From assembly GCA_903875455.1 (NCBI GenBank), contig CAIQWF010000175.1, positions 1-50,149 of the forward strand: a stretch of DNA of 50,149 nucleotides, written 5' to 3'. Source of the DNA: an uncultured Pseudomonadota bacterium (GTDB lineage Bacteria > Pseudomonadota > Gammaproteobacteria > Methylococcales > Methylomonadaceae). The notes under the pieces were generated by a model that did no database searches, was not told the DNA's origin, and was given only the letters and a program-made list of their open reading frames with translations. A program made the translations under genes and the position numbers. Positions 9,366 to 19,457 of this stretch are shown piece by piece (the stretch's first letter is position 1; each line of letters starts with the position of its first letter).

Positions 9366-10730
9366 ATGAACACCGCGACAACTCTCAATTTATTAAATCA
9401 ACACTTCTCCTTAAATCAAACCTCCAATATTTTAGTCGTTGGTCTAGGCATTACCGGACTTTCGGTTGCTCGCTATTTAGATAAATTAGGCTTCCAATTT
9501 TGCGTAGTCGATAGTCGTGAAAATCCACCTAACGCCTCAGAATTAAAAGCCTTATCGCCAGACATTCCATTAATCACCGGAGCTTTTCAGATAAGTGATT
9601 TTGAAAATGCCAGTCATTTAATTGTCAATCCCGGCCTTTCCTTGAACAATCCCATGATTCAAACCGCCGTACAACGCGGGGCGAAAATTGTCGGTGAAAT
9701 TGATTTATTTGCTTGCTCTACCGATAAACCGATTATTGCTATTACCGGCGCAAACGGCAAAAGCACCGTCACCACAATGGTCGGTGAGATGGGAAAAGTG
9801 GCTGGAAAAGTTACCGCAGCCGGCGGCAATTTAGGCACACCGGCCTTGGATTTATTGGCCGAGACGATTGAACTTTACGTTTTGGAATTATCCAGCTTTC
9901 AGTTAGAACGCACCCATGTTTTAAACGCCGCAGCGGCAACGGTGTTAAATGTCACCGCAGACCATTTAGACCGCCATGCAGATATGGCGGATTATGCGGC
10001 ACAAAAACAGAAAATTTTTCGCGGCAATGGTGTAATGATATTAAATGCCGATGATGATTATGTTGCGGCAATGCAGAATTCACAGCGTAATCAAAATTGG
10101 TTCAGTATTCAAAAAATGGTTGGTTTTCACATTGCAAAACGTGGCGGGGTGGAATGGTTAGTTAATGAAGAAACCGATTTTATGCCTTGCGCTGATTTGC
10201 CGTTAGAAGGTCGCCACAATCAAGCGAATGCGTTAGCGGCGTTAGCCTTAGGAACCGCGATCGGATTAGATAAAGCAGCAATGTGTTCTGCGTTAAGAGG
10301 CTTTATTGGATTGGATCACCGGATGCAAAAAGTCGCCGTGAAAAATGGGGCAAGTTGGGTGAATGACTCTAAAGCTACCAATATTGGTGCGTGCATTGCT
10401 GCATTGGAAGGTTACGACGAAAAAGTGATTTTAATTGCAGGAGGCGACGGCAAAGGTGCGGATATGAATGAATTGCGTTCTGTGGCGATAGAAAAAACCA
10501 AATATGTCATCGTGATGGGCAAAGATGCTGATTTAATTTCTGCAGCACTGGAAGGTTGCGTGCCTTTATTTTCAGCAAAATCGATGATTGAAGCGGTAAG
10601 CATTGCCGCACGGTTGGCAAAATCTGGCGATACAGTGCTGTTATCACCAGCCTGCGCTAGTCTGGATCAATATAAAGACTATAAAGATCGCGGCAATCAG
10701 TTTGCAGCGGCAGTCATGGCTTTGGACTAA
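9366..10730 (+). CDS. murD: MurD, UDP-MurNAc-L-Ala:D-glutamate ligase
   Basis: A 454-residue Mur ligase adding D-glutamate to UDP-MurNAc-L-alanine. The N-terminal Rossmann motif VVGLGITGLSVARYL is near residue 20, the ATP loop ITGANGKST near residue 125, LELSSFQLE near 175, and NDSKATN starts the C-terminal domain. The ATG at 9366 is preferred to a TTG three bases upstream. The gap of about 96 bases in front, unlike the tight junctions elsewhere in the cluster, is explained by the inserted Uma2 gene. I see no clear promoter there. Confidence 0.97.
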   Translation: MNTATTLNLLNQHFSLNQTSNILVVGLGITGLSVARYLDKLGFQFCVVDSRENPPNASELKALSPDIPLITGAFQISDFENASHLIVNPGLSLNNPMIQTAVQRGAKIVGEIDLFACSTDKPIIAITGANGKSTVTTMVGEMGKVAGKVTAAGGNLGTPALDLLAETIELYVLELSSFQLERTHVLNAAAATVLNVTADHLDRHADMADYAAQKQKIFRGNGVMILNADDDYVAAMQNSQRNQNWFSIQKMVGFHIAKRGGVEWLVNEETDFMPCADLPLEGRHNQANALAALALGTAIGLDKAAMCSALRGFIGLDHRMQKVAVKNGASWVNDSKATNIGACIAALEGYDEKVILIAGGDGKGADMNELRSVAIEKTKYVIVMGKDADLISAALEGCVPLFSAKSMIEAVSIAARLAKSGDTVLLSPACASLDQYKDYKDRGNQFAAAVMALD

Positions 10731-10734
10731 AACT

Positions 10735-11904
10735 ATGGTTAAAAAAATCAAACCGATAGCAGGAGCGTTTCATGTTGACTGGCTGCTGTTTTTTGTCAGT
10801 TTTACCTTATTAGGCTTAGGCTATGTGCTGGTGGTTTCCGCCTCTTTGCATTTGGGGATGAAACTGAGCGGCAATAGTATGTTTTATCCGCTTCGGCAGT
10901 TAATTCATATTGTCAGCGGATTGATTATTGGCTTTGGGGTGGTGCTGACACCACTGAAAGTTTGGGAAAGAAATGGGGCGATATTGTTTTTTTTCGGCTT
11001 GTTTTTGTTAGTGTTAGTTTTAACGCCGATAGGAATCAAGGTTAATGGCAGCAGCCGCTGGATTGCATTAATGGGCGTGCGAATACAAGCCTCGGAAGTG
11101 ATGAAACTGGTTTCAATCATTTACATTGCAGGCTATGTGGATAGACATAAAAAAACAGTACAGCAGGCAACATTTAGTTTGGTTAAACCATTAATGTTAT
11201 TCGCTCTTGCCTGCGGTTTATTGCTGTTGGAGCCGGATTTTGGTTCTTCTGTGGTGATTATCACTATCGTGATGGGCGTTATGTATCTAGCCGGAGCCAG
11301 ATTGGGACAATTTGCAATTTTAATCGCTTTAGTCTCAGTTTTGGGCAGAGCTTTGATTTATTCTTCACCTTATCGGTTGGCAAGGCTGAAAAGTTTTGAA
11401 AATCCCTGGGCCGATGCGCAAGATACCGGCTTTCAGTTGGTTCAGGCTTTGATTGCGTTTGGTCGCGGTGAAGTTTATGGCGTAGGGTTGGGTAGTGGAG
11501 TACAGAAAATATTTTATTTACCTGAAGCGCACACAGATTTTTTGTTTTCAGTTTTGGCTGAGGAATTAGGGTTGATTGGAGTATTGGCTGTTATCCTGTT
11601 ATTTGGGGGATTTATATTTCGAGCTTTTATGATAGGGGCAAAAGCCGAGGAAGTCGGATTGCGATTTGCAGCTTTTGTGGCTTATGGCTTGGGGATATGG
11701 TTTGGCTTTCAGGCTTTTATCAACATGGGCGTGAATATGGGAATGCTGCCTACTAAAGGCCTGACCTTGCCATTGATGAGTTATGGTGGCGGTAGTATGA
11801 TTGTCATGTGTGCTGCGGTGGCTTTGCTGTTTCGAGTACATACCGAAGTGACTGAACAGATTAAAAGTGTGCCTAAAGGAAAACAGGAATGGATAAGACA
11901 ATAA
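10735..11904 (+). CDS. ftsW: FtsW, septal peptidoglycan glycosyltransferase (SEDS)
   Basis: A SEDS-family polytopic membrane protein of 389 residues that polymerises lipid II at the septum with FtsI. Conserved elements are visible: KVNGSSRWI, LLLEPDFGSS, LPEAHTDFLFSVLAEELGLIG and, near the end, NMGMLPTKGLTLPLMSYGGGS. An open frame extends upstream into murD, but the ATG at 10735, four bases after murD, gives the family-like N-terminus. The end overlaps murG by 16 bases. Confidence 0.96.
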   Translation: MVKKIKPIAGAFHVDWLLFFVSFTLLGLGYVLVVSASLHLGMKLSGNSMFYPLRQLIHIVSGLIIGFGVVLTPLKVWERNGAILFFFGLFLLVLVLTPIGIKVNGSSRWIALMGVRIQASEVMKLVSIIYIAGYVDRHKKTVQQATFSLVKPLMLFALACGLLLLEPDFGSSVVIITIVMGVMYLAGARLGQFAILIALVSVLGRALIYSSPYRLARLKSFENPWADAQDTGFQLVQALIAFGRGEVYGVGLGSGVQKIFYLPEAHTDFLFSVLAEELGLIGVLAVILLFGGFIFRAFMIGAKAEEVGLRFAAFVAYGLGIWFGFQAFINMGVNMGMLPTKGLTLPLMSYGGGSMIVMCAAVALLFRVHTEVTEQIKSVPKGKQEWIRQ

Positions 11905-12947
11905 TGATTATGGCGGGAGGCACCGGAGGGCATGTATTTCCTGCTTTGGCTGTGGCTGAAAACTTGAGAGAAAAAGGCTGGAAAGTCAGTTGGTTAGGCA
12001 CGGAAAAGGGTTTGGAAAATCGGGTTGTGCCTGCGCGTCATTTTGAAATTGACTATTTATCGGTTGCAGGTTTGCGCGGCAAAGGCATCAGCGCGAAATT
12101 GAAAAGCGTGTTGTTGTTATTTAAAGCTTGTACACAAGCCATTGGCTATTTACGCAAACGTAAACCGGATGTAGTGTTGGGAATGGGCGGGTTTGTAGCC
12201 GGCCCCGGCGGTTTAATGGCAAAACTGCTAGGCATTCCGTTAGTGATTCATGAACAAAATCGGGTGGTGGGTACCACGAATCGTTTGTTGGCAAAAATGG
12301 CGAATCAGGTATTGGAGGCATTTCCAGATAGTTTTCCGGCAAAACAAAAAGCGACTTGTACCGGTAATCCGCTCAGAACTGATTTTTTGAATTTGCCGGA
12401 GAAAGTAGCTTGGCAGGTTTCGGAACGGTCTTTGCATATTTTAGTGGTGGGTGGCAGTCAGGGGGCCCAGGTTTTAAATCAGACTTTGCCACAGGCAATC
12501 GCTGAGCTAGAGAATGTACAGGTAAAACATCAAACTGGCGAAGCAATGTTTGACGAGGTAAACGCAGCTTATAAAAGTTTGAAAGTTCAAGCCGAGGCTG
12601 TGAAATTTATTGAAAATATGGCAGCCGCTTATCAATGGGCGGATTTAGTGATTTGCCGTTCCGGTGCAATGACTGTCAGTGAAGTGGCAGCGGCAGGTTT
12701 GCCCGCGATTTTTGTGCCATTACCTCATGCGATTGATGACCATCAAACTGCCAATGCACGTTATTTGACTGACGCTGGGGCAGGAGTGCTGATGTTACAA
12801 AAAGAATTAACGGCGCAAAAATTGGCGGCTGTGATAAAAGAAAAATTAACCGAGTTGAAAGCGATGGGAATAGCGGCAAAAAATAAAGCTCGTTTGGATG
12901 CAACCGAAATGGTTTGCGCTTGTTGTATTACGGAGGCTGGCGTATGA
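11889..12947 (+). CDS. murG: MurG, lipid II synthase (GlcNAc transferase)
   Basis: A GT-B fold glycosyltransferase of 352 residues, peripheral on the inner membrane, that adds GlcNAc to lipid I to form lipid II. The glycine-rich loops GGTGGH at the N-terminus and [12 protein letters not shown] near residue 99 are diagnostic, and [13 protein letters not shown] and the C-terminal [16 protein letters not shown] give the UDP-GlcNAc site. The extreme C-terminus ([12 protein letters not shown]) is a little unusual, but length is normal. It ends in an ATGA overlap with murC. Confidence 0.96.
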   Translation: MDKTIMIMAGGTGGHVFPALAVAENLREKGWKVSWLGTEKGLENRVVPARHFEIDYLSVAGLRGKGISAKLKSVLLLFKACTQAIGYLRKRKPDVVLGMGGFVAGPGGLMAKLLGIPLVIHEQNRVVGTTNRLLAKMANQVLEAFPDSFPAKQKATCTGNPLRTDFLNLPEKVAWQVSERSLHILVVGGSQGAQVLNQTLPQAIAELENVQVKHQTGEAMFDEVNAAYKSLKVQAEAVKFIENMAAAYQWADLVICRSGAMTVSEVAAAGLPAIFVPLPHAIDDHQTANARYLTDAGAGVLMLQKELTAQKLAAVIKEKLTELKAMGIAAKNKARLDATEMVCACCITEAGV

Positions 12948-14380
12948 GCCATTTACAATTGCCACTTCCGGCAAAAGCCTTGGGAAAAGTAAAGCGGATT
13001 CATTTTGTCGGCATTGGTGGCACTGGCATGAACGGCATTGCCGAAGTGTTATTTAATTTGGGCTATGAAGTTTCCGGTTCTGATATAAAGGAAAGTATCG
13101 TCACATCCCATTTAATAGAATTGGGAATCACTTTGTATATCGGTCATCGTGCCGAGAATGTTAGCAATGCGGATGTGGTAGTTGTTTCAACTGCAATAGA
13201 TAAAACCAATCCTGAAATTGCTGCTGCCTATCAACAACGGATTCCGGTGATTCCACGTGCTGAAATGCTTGCAGAATTAATGCGGTTTCGATTTGGCATT
13301 GCAGTGGCAGGCACACATGGCAAAACCACCACCACCAGTTTAGTCACCAGCATGTTAGCGGAGGGCGGATTAGACCCCACATTTGTGATTGGTGGACGCT
13401 TAAACAGTGCCGGAACAAATGCGAAGTTAGGTTCTGGCAATTATCTGGTTGCCGAAGCCGACGAAAGTGATGCGTCATTTTTGTATTTGCAGCCAATGGT
13501 TGCAGTCGTTACAAATATTGACCAAGACCACATGGAAACCTATGGCGGCTGTTATCAAAAATTAAAAGATACGTTTATCGAGTTTTTGCACCATCTGCCT
13601 TTTTATGGTCTGGCGGTGATGTGTTTGGATGATGCAGGCGTTAAGGAAATTTTGCCACAGCTTTCCAAACCGGTGAAAACTTACGGCGTGGATGAAAAAG
13701 CCGATGTCCGTGCCGTTGACATAAAACAGGATGGAATGCACACCACTTTTATAGTGTTGCGAGGCGAAAAATATCAGCCACTACAAGTAACGTTGAATAT
13801 GCCGGGTTGGCACAATATGCTGAATTCTTTGGCTGCTATCACGATTGCCACGCATTTGGAAGTGAGCGACGATGCAATTGTCAAAAGTTTAGGCGCATTT
13901 AAAGGCATCGGAAGGCGTTTTTCTGTGCAGGGTGATGTGTCTATGCCAGGCGGCAAGCTGACTTTAGTTGATGATTATGGGCATCATCCTCGTGAAATTG
14001 CTGCGACTTTAGAGGCATTACGGCAAGCCTGGCCGGATAGACGTGCGGTGGTGATTTTTCAACCGCATCGTTATTCAAGGACCCGCGATTTGTTTGAAGA
14101 TTTTGTGCAGGTATTATCAACTGTTGATGTGTTGATTTTGATGGATGTTTATCCTGCTGGAGAGCCGGTGATTGCCGGAGCGGAAGGTAAAACTTTGTGC
14201 AGGGCAATTCGGGTGCGCGGACAGGTTGATCCGGTGTTTGTACAGGATAATGACGATTTAGTGCAAATTTTGACCGGTATTGTTGAGCCCAACGATGTCA
14301 TTTTAACTTTAGGGGCTGGCAATGTCGGGCAAATTGCCACTGAATTACCCGAAAAACTAACGGCTGCGTTAAATAAATGA
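12944..14380 (+). CDS. murC: MurC, UDP-MurNAc:L-alanine ligase
   Basis: The first amino-acid-adding Mur ligase, 478 residues. The Rossmann motif [17 protein letters not shown] is near residue 23, the ATP loop [11 protein letters not shown] starts at residue 121, and the C-terminal domain has [10 protein letters not shown] and FQPHRYSRT. The ATG at 12944 overlaps the murG stop (ATGA), which decides against an alternative start 30 bases upstream. It also overlaps murB by four bases. Confidence 0.97.
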   Translation: MSHLQLPLPAKALGKVKRIHFVGIGGTGMNGIAEVLFNLGYEVSGSDIKESIVTSHLIELGITLYIGHRAENVSNADVVVVSTAIDKTNPEIAAAYQQRIPVIPRAEMLAELMRFRFGIAVAGTHGKTTTTSLVTSMLAEGGLDPTFVIGGRLNSAGTNAKLGSGNYLVAEADESDASFLYLQPMVAVVTNIDQDHMETYGGCYQKLKDTFIEFLHHLPFYGLAVMCLDDAGVKEILPQLSKPVKTYGVDEKADVRAVDIKQDGMHTTFIVLRGEKYQPLQVTLNMPGWHNMLNSLAAITIATHLEVSDDAIVKSLGAFKGIGRRFSVQGDVSMPGGKLTLVDDYGHHPREIAATLEALRQAWPDRRAVVIFQPHRYSRTRDLFEDFVQVLSTVDVLILMDVYPAGEPVIAGAEGKTLCRAIRVRGQVDPVFVQDNDDLVQILTGIVEPNDVILTLGAGNVGQIATELPEKLTAALNK

Positions 14381-15267
14381 GTCATAAATTAACCACCACA
14401 GGTAAGCTGTTGGTAAATGAAAAAATGGCGAAATACACCAGCTGGCGCGTTGGTGGTCTAGCTGATGAGATGTATTTGCCGACTGACAAGCAGGATTTGA
14501 TTAACTTCATTAAAAATCAACCCGCAGATAAGCCATTATTTTGGTTGGGATTGGGTAGCAATTTGTTAGTTCTGGATGGCGGAATTCGTGGTGTAGTCAT
14601 TAATACCCGTGGCCGTTTAAAAGAAATGAAACTGGCTGAAAATGGCTCTGTTTATGTAGAGGCAGGGGTTCCCTGTGCACATGTTGCCAGATTTTGTGCG
14701 GAAAAAGGATTGATCGGAGCTGAGTTTTTAGCTGGAATTCCTGGGACTATGGGAGGGGCTTTAAAAATGAATGCCGGAGCTTTTGGCGGTGAGACCTGGA
14801 CGATTGTTAAAGAAGTGGAAATGATTAATCGTGCCGGTGAGGTAACGCAAAGACAACCGGATCAGTTTGAGGTTAGTTATCGCTCTGTGAAAGGTTTGGA
14901 TGACGAATGGTTTTTAGCGGCGCAATTGCAGCTCGTTGCCGGAGATATAGCTCAAAGTCAGGAACAAATTAAAGCTTTGCTGGAAAAGCGTAATTTAACC
15001 CAGCCAACCAACCAACCCACTTGCGGTTCAGTATTTAAAAATCCGCCGGGCGACTACGCTGCAAGGTTGATTGAGCTTAGCGGTTTGAAAGGTTATACAA
15101 TAGGCGGAGCTTGTGTGTCAGAGAAACACGCTAATTTTATTGTCAATACCGGACAGGCAACTGCTGCGGATATTGAAGCCCTCATTGACTATATTCAAGC
15201 GCAGGTTAAGGCTCAACAGGGTGTTTGTTTGCAAACAGAAGTATGTAAGGTAGGAATAACGTTATGA
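14377..15267 (+). CDS. murB: MurB, UDP-N-acetylenolpyruvylglucosamine reductase
   Basis: A FAD-dependent reductase of 296 residues making UDP-MurNAc with NADPH. It is the short type II form: [13 protein letters not shown] at the start of the FAD domain, [15 protein letters not shown], the pyrophosphate-binding [23 protein letters not shown], and the CGSVFKNP motif with the serine that acts as proton donor. It is joined to murC and ddl by ATGA overlaps at both ends. This type has a shorter C-terminal domain than E. coli MurB. Confidence 0.96.
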   Translation: MSHKLTTTGKLLVNEKMAKYTSWRVGGLADEMYLPTDKQDLINFIKNQPADKPLFWLGLGSNLLVLDGGIRGVVINTRGRLKEMKLAENGSVYVEAGVPCAHVARFCAEKGLIGAEFLAGIPGTMGGALKMNAGAFGGETWTIVKEVEMINRAGEVTQRQPDQFEVSYRSVKGLDDEWFLAAQLQLVAGDIAQSQEQIKALLEKRNLTQPTNQPTCGSVFKNPPGDYAARLIELSGLKGYTIGGACVSEKHANFIVNTGQATAADIEALIDYIQAQVKAQQGVCLQTEVCKVGITL

Positions 15268-16196
15268 GACCTTTAAAGGTTGACAAAGCAAGGGATTTCG
15301 GGCGTGTGGCTGTTTTGATGGGAGGATCTGCTGCAGAACGTGATGTATCTCTCAATAGTGGGGGGGCGGTGTTCAATGCCTTGAAACGTAAAAACATTGA
15401 TGCGATTGCGCTGGATATAGCGGATAATCCTATTTCAGCATTGCACAATAAAAAAATAGATCGGGTATTTAACATTGTACATGGACGTGGCGGTGAAGAT
15501 GGAGTCTTGCAAGCGGTGCTGGAAGTAATGAAAATCCCTTATACCGGTAGCGGTGTTACAGCGTCAGCACTGAGCATGGATAAACTGAAAACCAAATTAT
15601 GCTGGCAGGGCCAGGGATTAGTGACTCCAAGGTGGTTTTTATTAAAAAGGACGGAAGATGTTGATGCCTGTATCGCAAAGTTAGGATTTCCGGTGATTGT
15701 AAAGCCAGCAAATGAAGGCTCCAGCATTGGCATGAGCAAAGCGACGAATCGCGAAGAGCTATTGGCTGCATTTACTGAGGCGGCGAAATATCAATGTGCT
15801 GTTTATGCTGAAAGCTGGGTAGAGGGTAATGAATATACTGTGGGCGTGTTGGATGGAGAGCCTTTACCGGTGATTCGTTTGCAAGCGGCCAATGCGTTCT
15901 ATGATTACGATGCCAAATATAAGGCCACTACTACGCAATATCACTGCCCTTGTGGATTAGAACCGGAGCAGGAAGCAGCCTTACAACAACTGGCGTTAGA
16001 AGCCTGCGACTGTATTGGGGTCGAAGGTTGGGGGCGGGTGGATGTATTCATAGATAATAAAAAACAGGCGCAACTTATTGAGGTCAATACTGTACCGGGT
16101 ATGACTGATCACAGTCTTGTGCCAATGGCAGCGGCAAAGTTAGGGATGGACTTTGATGAATTGGTGTGGAGGATTTTGGAAACCAGTATGAAATAA
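15264..16196 (+). CDS. ddl: Ddl, D-alanine:D-alanine ligase
   Basis: An ATP-grasp ligase of 310 residues that makes the D-Ala-D-Ala dipeptide used by MurF. Visible motifs are GRVAVLMGGSAAERDVSLNS near the N-terminus, HGRGGEDGVLQ, the TGSGVTASALSMDK segment, the ATP loop VKPANEGSSIGMSK and the metal-binding end IEVNTVPGMTDHS. The position between murB and ftsQ corresponds to E. coli ddlB. The stop codon overlaps the ftsQ start (TAATG). Confidence 0.97.
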   Translation: MRPLKVDKARDFGRVAVLMGGSAAERDVSLNSGGAVFNALKRKNIDAIALDIADNPISALHNKKIDRVFNIVHGRGGEDGVLQAVLEVMKIPYTGSGVTASALSMDKLKTKLCWQGQGLVTPRWFLLKRTEDVDACIAKLGFPVIVKPANEGSSIGMSKATNREELLAAFTEAAKYQCAVYAESWVEGNEYTVGVLDGEPLPVIRLQAANAFYDYDAKYKATTTQYHCPCGLEPEQEAALQQLALEACDCIGVEGWGRVDVFIDNKKQAQLIEVNTVPGMTDHSLVPMAAAKLGMDFDELVWRILETSMK

Positions 16197-16957
16197 TGAA
16201 AAACTCAGGTCTAATAAAGTGGTTGCTGATTAGTGCTTTGATCGTAGTGGGTGTGTGGGATGGCTGGCGAGAACTTAAGGCGCAAGGTGCTGATTTACTG
16301 CCGATTAGATATGTTAGAATAGAAGGGGTTTTTCAGTGTATAACCAAAGAGGAAATCAAACAGGCATTACGGGGACAGGTAATGACCGGATTTTTGAATG
16401 CGGATATGTACGCGATACGGCAGGCATTACTCGATTTACCTTGGGTTTCACAGGTCAAGGTTAAACGGGTGTGGCCGGATGCGATAGAAATCAAGGTTTA
16501 TGAGCAGTATCCCATTGCTCGCTGGAATAATATCGGCTTATTAAATGAGCAGGGTGATTTATTTAGACCAAGCAACTTAGCCCGATTTAGTAAATTGCCG
16601 TTACTCTATGGTCCTGATGCGCAAGAAAAAAGGCTGATGGATGTCATGAAGCAGTTACAAGCGGGGCTTGCCAATTATTCGCTGGGGTTGGCTGAGTTTC
16701 ATGTGAATGAGAGGCGGGCATGGACTGTGGTTTTAACTAACGAAATGGTATTAAAGTTGGGGCGAAGAGAACCTTTGCAAAAATTCCAACAGTTTTTGCC
16801 TACAGTGCCAGTACTAGGAAAAGAAAGGATTGCAGCTATGGCCGTGGTCGATTTGCGATATCCCAATGGTTTTGCTGTTACTCAAAAGCAAAGAATAGTG
16901 CAGGTTGATTGGAAAAATATTAATCCGCAACATGAATCAACAACCAATAAAGAATAA
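16196..16957 (+). CDS. ftsQ: FtsQ, cell division protein
   Basis: A bitopic membrane protein of 253 residues, with a membrane helix at about residues 7-22, a POTRA domain beginning near IRYVRIEGVFQCITKEEI, and a beta-rich C-terminal domain. It links FtsL/FtsB to the rest of the divisome. The DLPWVSQVKVKRVWPDAIEIKVYEQYPIARW stretch is typical of FtsQ. The ATG overlapping the ddl stop is chosen over a frame-compatible start 30 bases upstream. ftsA follows after 24 bases. Confidence 0.95.
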   Translation: MKNSGLIKWLLISALIVVGVWDGWRELKAQGADLLPIRYVRIEGVFQCITKEEIKQALRGQVMTGFLNADMYAIRQALLDLPWVSQVKVKRVWPDAIEIKVYEQYPIARWNNIGLLNEQGDLFRPSNLARFSKLPLLYGPDAQEKRLMDVMKQLQAGLANYSLGLAEFHVNERRAWTVVLTNEMVLKLGRREPLQKFQQFLPTVPVLGKERIAAMAVVDLRYPNGFAVTQKQRIVQVDWKNINPQHESTTNKE

Positions 16958-16981
16958 TAACTGCTTAAAAGAGTAGGCAAA

Positions 16982-18208
16982 ATGGCGAAGAAATCAGAGC
17001 GTAATTTAATAGTAGGATTGGATATAGGTACATCAAAAGTCGCTGCTATTGTCGGAGAGTATACTCATGGTGGGGACCTAGAAATTATTGGCATAGGAAC
17101 TGCACCTTCGCGGGGATTGAAAAAAGGTGTTGTGGTCAATCTGGAATCAACGGTTCACTCCATTCAACGCGCTGTTGAAGAGGCAGAGTTAATGGCAGGG
17201 TGCCAGATACAGTCTGTTTATGCAGGTATTGCCGGCAGCCATATTAAAAGTCTTAATTCGCATGGAATTGTGGCGATCAAAGACAAAGAAGTCAGACAGT
17301 ATGATATTGATAGAGTGATTGATTCGGCCAGAGCGGTTGCGATTCCTGCGGACCAAAAAATTCTGCATATTCTGCCGCAGGAATTTGTCATTGACCAGCA
17401 GGATGGAATTAAAGAGCCAATAGGAATGTCAGGAATTCGCCTGGAAGCCAAGGTGCACATGGTCACAGGCAGCGTCAGTGCGGCACAGAATATTGTTAAG
17501 TGTATTCGCCGCTGTGGTTTAGAAGTCGAAGACATTGTGTTAGAACAATTAGCTTCTTGCACCTCGGTTTTAACGGAAGATGAAAAAGATTTAGGCGTAT
17601 TGTTGTGCGATATTGGCGGCGGCACCACGGATATTGCAATTTTTTCCAAAGGCGCGATAAAACATACTGCGGTGATTCCTATAGCAGGTGACCAGGTTAC
17701 AAATGATATTGCTGTGGCATTACGTACTCCGACCAAGAACGCTGAAGAGATAAAGTGCAAATATGCTTGTGCTTTAACCCAATTAGCCAATGATGAAGAA
17801 ATAATTGAAATTCCAAGTGTAGGAGAAAGATTGCCACGCAAGATTTCCATGCAGAATTTATCAGAGATTATCGAGCCACGCTATGAAGAATTAATGTTAT
17901 TAGTGCAGGCAGAGTTAAGACGCAGTGGATTTGAGGATTTAATTGCAGGCGGCATTGTGCTCACCGGTGGCAGCTCCAAAGTAACCGGGCTTATTGAGTT
18001 GGCTGAAGAAATATTTCATGTGCCGGTGCGGATAGGATTTCCTCAGCACATAGCCGGGCTGACAGACGTGGTGCAGAACCCGGTATATTCAACGGGGGTT
18101 GGATTGCTGCTTTATGGCAGAGAGCATCATGGGGGGCTTAACAGCTCCAGAGATGATTCTCCCGGATTGCTAGCAATGATAAAAAATTGGTTTCAAGGTA
18201 ATTTCTAA
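16982..18208 (+). CDS. ftsA: FtsA, actin-like cell division protein
   Basis: A 408-residue actin-like ATPase that anchors FtsZ to the membrane. The nucleotide-binding signatures are visible: GLDIGTSKVAAIVGE near residue 13, LCDIGGGTTDIAIF near residue 206 and GGIVLTGGSSKVTG near residue 322. The C-terminal end AMIKNWFQGNF is the expected amphipathic membrane-targeting helix. It is directly followed by ftsZ, as in other gammaproteobacteria. Confidence 0.97.
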   Translation: MAKKSERNLIVGLDIGTSKVAAIVGEYTHGGDLEIIGIGTAPSRGLKKGVVVNLESTVHSIQRAVEEAELMAGCQIQSVYAGIAGSHIKSLNSHGIVAIKDKEVRQYDIDRVIDSARAVAIPADQKILHILPQEFVIDQQDGIKEPIGMSGIRLEAKVHMVTGSVSAAQNIVKCIRRCGLEVEDIVLEQLASCTSVLTEDEKDLGVLLCDIGGGTTDIAIFSKGAIKHTAVIPIAGDQVTNDIAVALRTPTKNAEEIKCKYACALTQLANDEEIIEIPSVGERLPRKISMQNLSEIIEPRYEELMLLVQAELRRSGFEDLIAGGIVLTGGSSKVTGLIELAEEIFHVPVRIGFPQHIAGLTDVVQNPVYSTGVGLLLYGREHHGGLNSSRDDSPGLLAMIKNWFQGNF

Positions 18209-18240
18209 GAATTATACGAATTTTATAGGGGGTGGTCGAA

Positions 18241-19407
18241 ATGATGAAATATGAATTGGTGGATTCTTGTAGCGAGAATGCCGTAATTAAGGTGATAGGA
18301 ATCGGCGGCGGAGGTGGCAACGCAGTCAATCACATGGTTGACAAACACATTGAGGGAGTACAGTTTATTTGTGCGAATACCGATGCGCAGGCATTGCGTC
18401 GTCTTAGTGTTGATACCATTGTGCAGCTGGGAGTCGAATTAACCAAAGGATTGGGAGCAGGTACTCGTCCTGAAGTTGGCAAACAGGCCGCCGAAGAAAA
18501 CAAAGATAGAATCAAGGAAGTCATCGAAGGAGCCGATATGGTGTTTTTAACCGCCGGCATGGGTGGTGGTACAGGTACCGGAGCCATTTCCGTGATTGCC
18601 CAAATTGCTAAAGAGTTGGGAGTGCTGACGGTTGCAGTTGTAACCAAGCCTTTTGATTTTGAAGGTAAAAAGAAAATTGCCGTTGCAGAGGCAGGAATCA
18701 AGGAACTAGAAAAATATGTTGATTCGCTGATCATTATTCCAAATCAAAAATTACTGCCGGTTTTGGGCAATAATTTATCGTTGATGAACGCATTTAAAGC
18801 CGCAAATGACGTGCTATTGGATGCGGTGCAAGGGATTACCGAATTAATCACCCATCCTGGCTTGATCAATGTGGACTTTGCCGACGTAGTGACTGTGATG
18901 TCGAATATGGGAGCGGCAATTATGGGAACCGGTACTGCTTCGGGTGAAAATCGGGCGCGAGTTGCAGCTGAAAAAGCCATCTCCTGTCCGCTGCTGGAAG
19001 ATATAAGCTTGCAAGGTGCGAAAGGTATTTTAGTCAATATCACCGCAGCAGACATGGACTTAACCGAATTTAATGAAGTTGGCAATATCATGCACGCCTT
19101 TGCTTCGGAGTTTGCGGACATGAAAATTGGCACCGCGATTAATCCAGACTTAGGTGATGAAATTAAAGTCACGGTTGTTGCAACTGGTATGGGACAAGCT
19201 TCGCAGCCAGCGATTCCGGTACCTAAATTAGTGCCAAAAACTACCGATGGTTTGACTAACTACGGCGAATTGGAAAAACCAACGGTGATTCGTAAAAATA
19301 AAGTTGAGCCTAGAGAAACCCGCTTTGGCGCACAACCTAAAAAAGATGGAGTGGCGGATTTGGATTATCTGGACATTCCAGCTTTTTTACGGCGTCAGGC
19401 AGATTAA
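18241..19407 (+). CDS. ftsZ: FtsZ, tubulin-like division GTPase
   Basis: The GTPase that polymerises into the Z-ring, 388 residues. The N-terminal GIGGGGGNAVNHMV loop, the tubulin signature GGGTGTGA, and NxDFADV in the T7 region are all present, and the conserved C-terminal peptide LDYLDIPAFLRRQ (partner-binding for FtsA and ZipA) ends the protein. A GGGGGTGG ribosome site precedes the ATG at 18241. A GTG nine bases earlier overlaps that site and is less likely. Confidence 0.97.
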   Translation: MMKYELVDSCSENAVIKVIGIGGGGGNAVNHMVDKHIEGVQFICANTDAQALRRLSVDTIVQLGVELTKGLGAGTRPEVGKQAAEENKDRIKEVIEGADMVFLTAGMGGGTGTGAISVIAQIAKELGVLTVAVVTKPFDFEGKKKIAVAEAGIKELEKYVDSLIIIPNQKLLPVLGNNLSLMNAFKAANDVLLDAVQGITELITHPGLINVDFADVVTVMSNMGAAIMGTGTASGENRARVAAEKAISCPLLEDISLQGAKGILVNITAADMDLTEFNEVGNIMHAFASEFADMKIGTAINPDLGDEIKVTVVATGMGQASQPAIPVPKLVPKTTDGLTNYGELEKPTVIRKNKVEPRETRFGAQPKKDGVADLDYLDIPAFLRRQAD

Positions 19408-19411
19408 AAGA

Positions 19412-19443
19412 GAGTTTTTATTGGTAACATTGCCAATATCTCT
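19412..19443 (+). promoter_or_regulatory. Possible weak stem-loop between ftsZ and lpxC
   Basis: The 50-base gap between ftsZ and lpxC contains an inverted repeat, ATTGG and CCAAT around an 8-base loop, flanked by AGAGA on the left and TCTCT on the right, so an extended but interrupted hairpin can be drawn. No U-run follows, so it is not an obvious terminator. It could affect lpxC translation, or mean nothing. Confidence 0.25.
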
Positions 19444-19457
19444 TGCGACACGATTTT

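Noticed and set aside
10603-10734. Upstream extension of ftsW into murD
   Set aside because: Translated residues are unlike FtsW, and an ATG four bases after murD gives the family N-terminus.
17218-17850. Long open frame (210 codons) on the minus strand inside ftsA
   Set aside because: It lies entirely opposite a certain gene, has a composition typical of antisense frames and no ribosome site.
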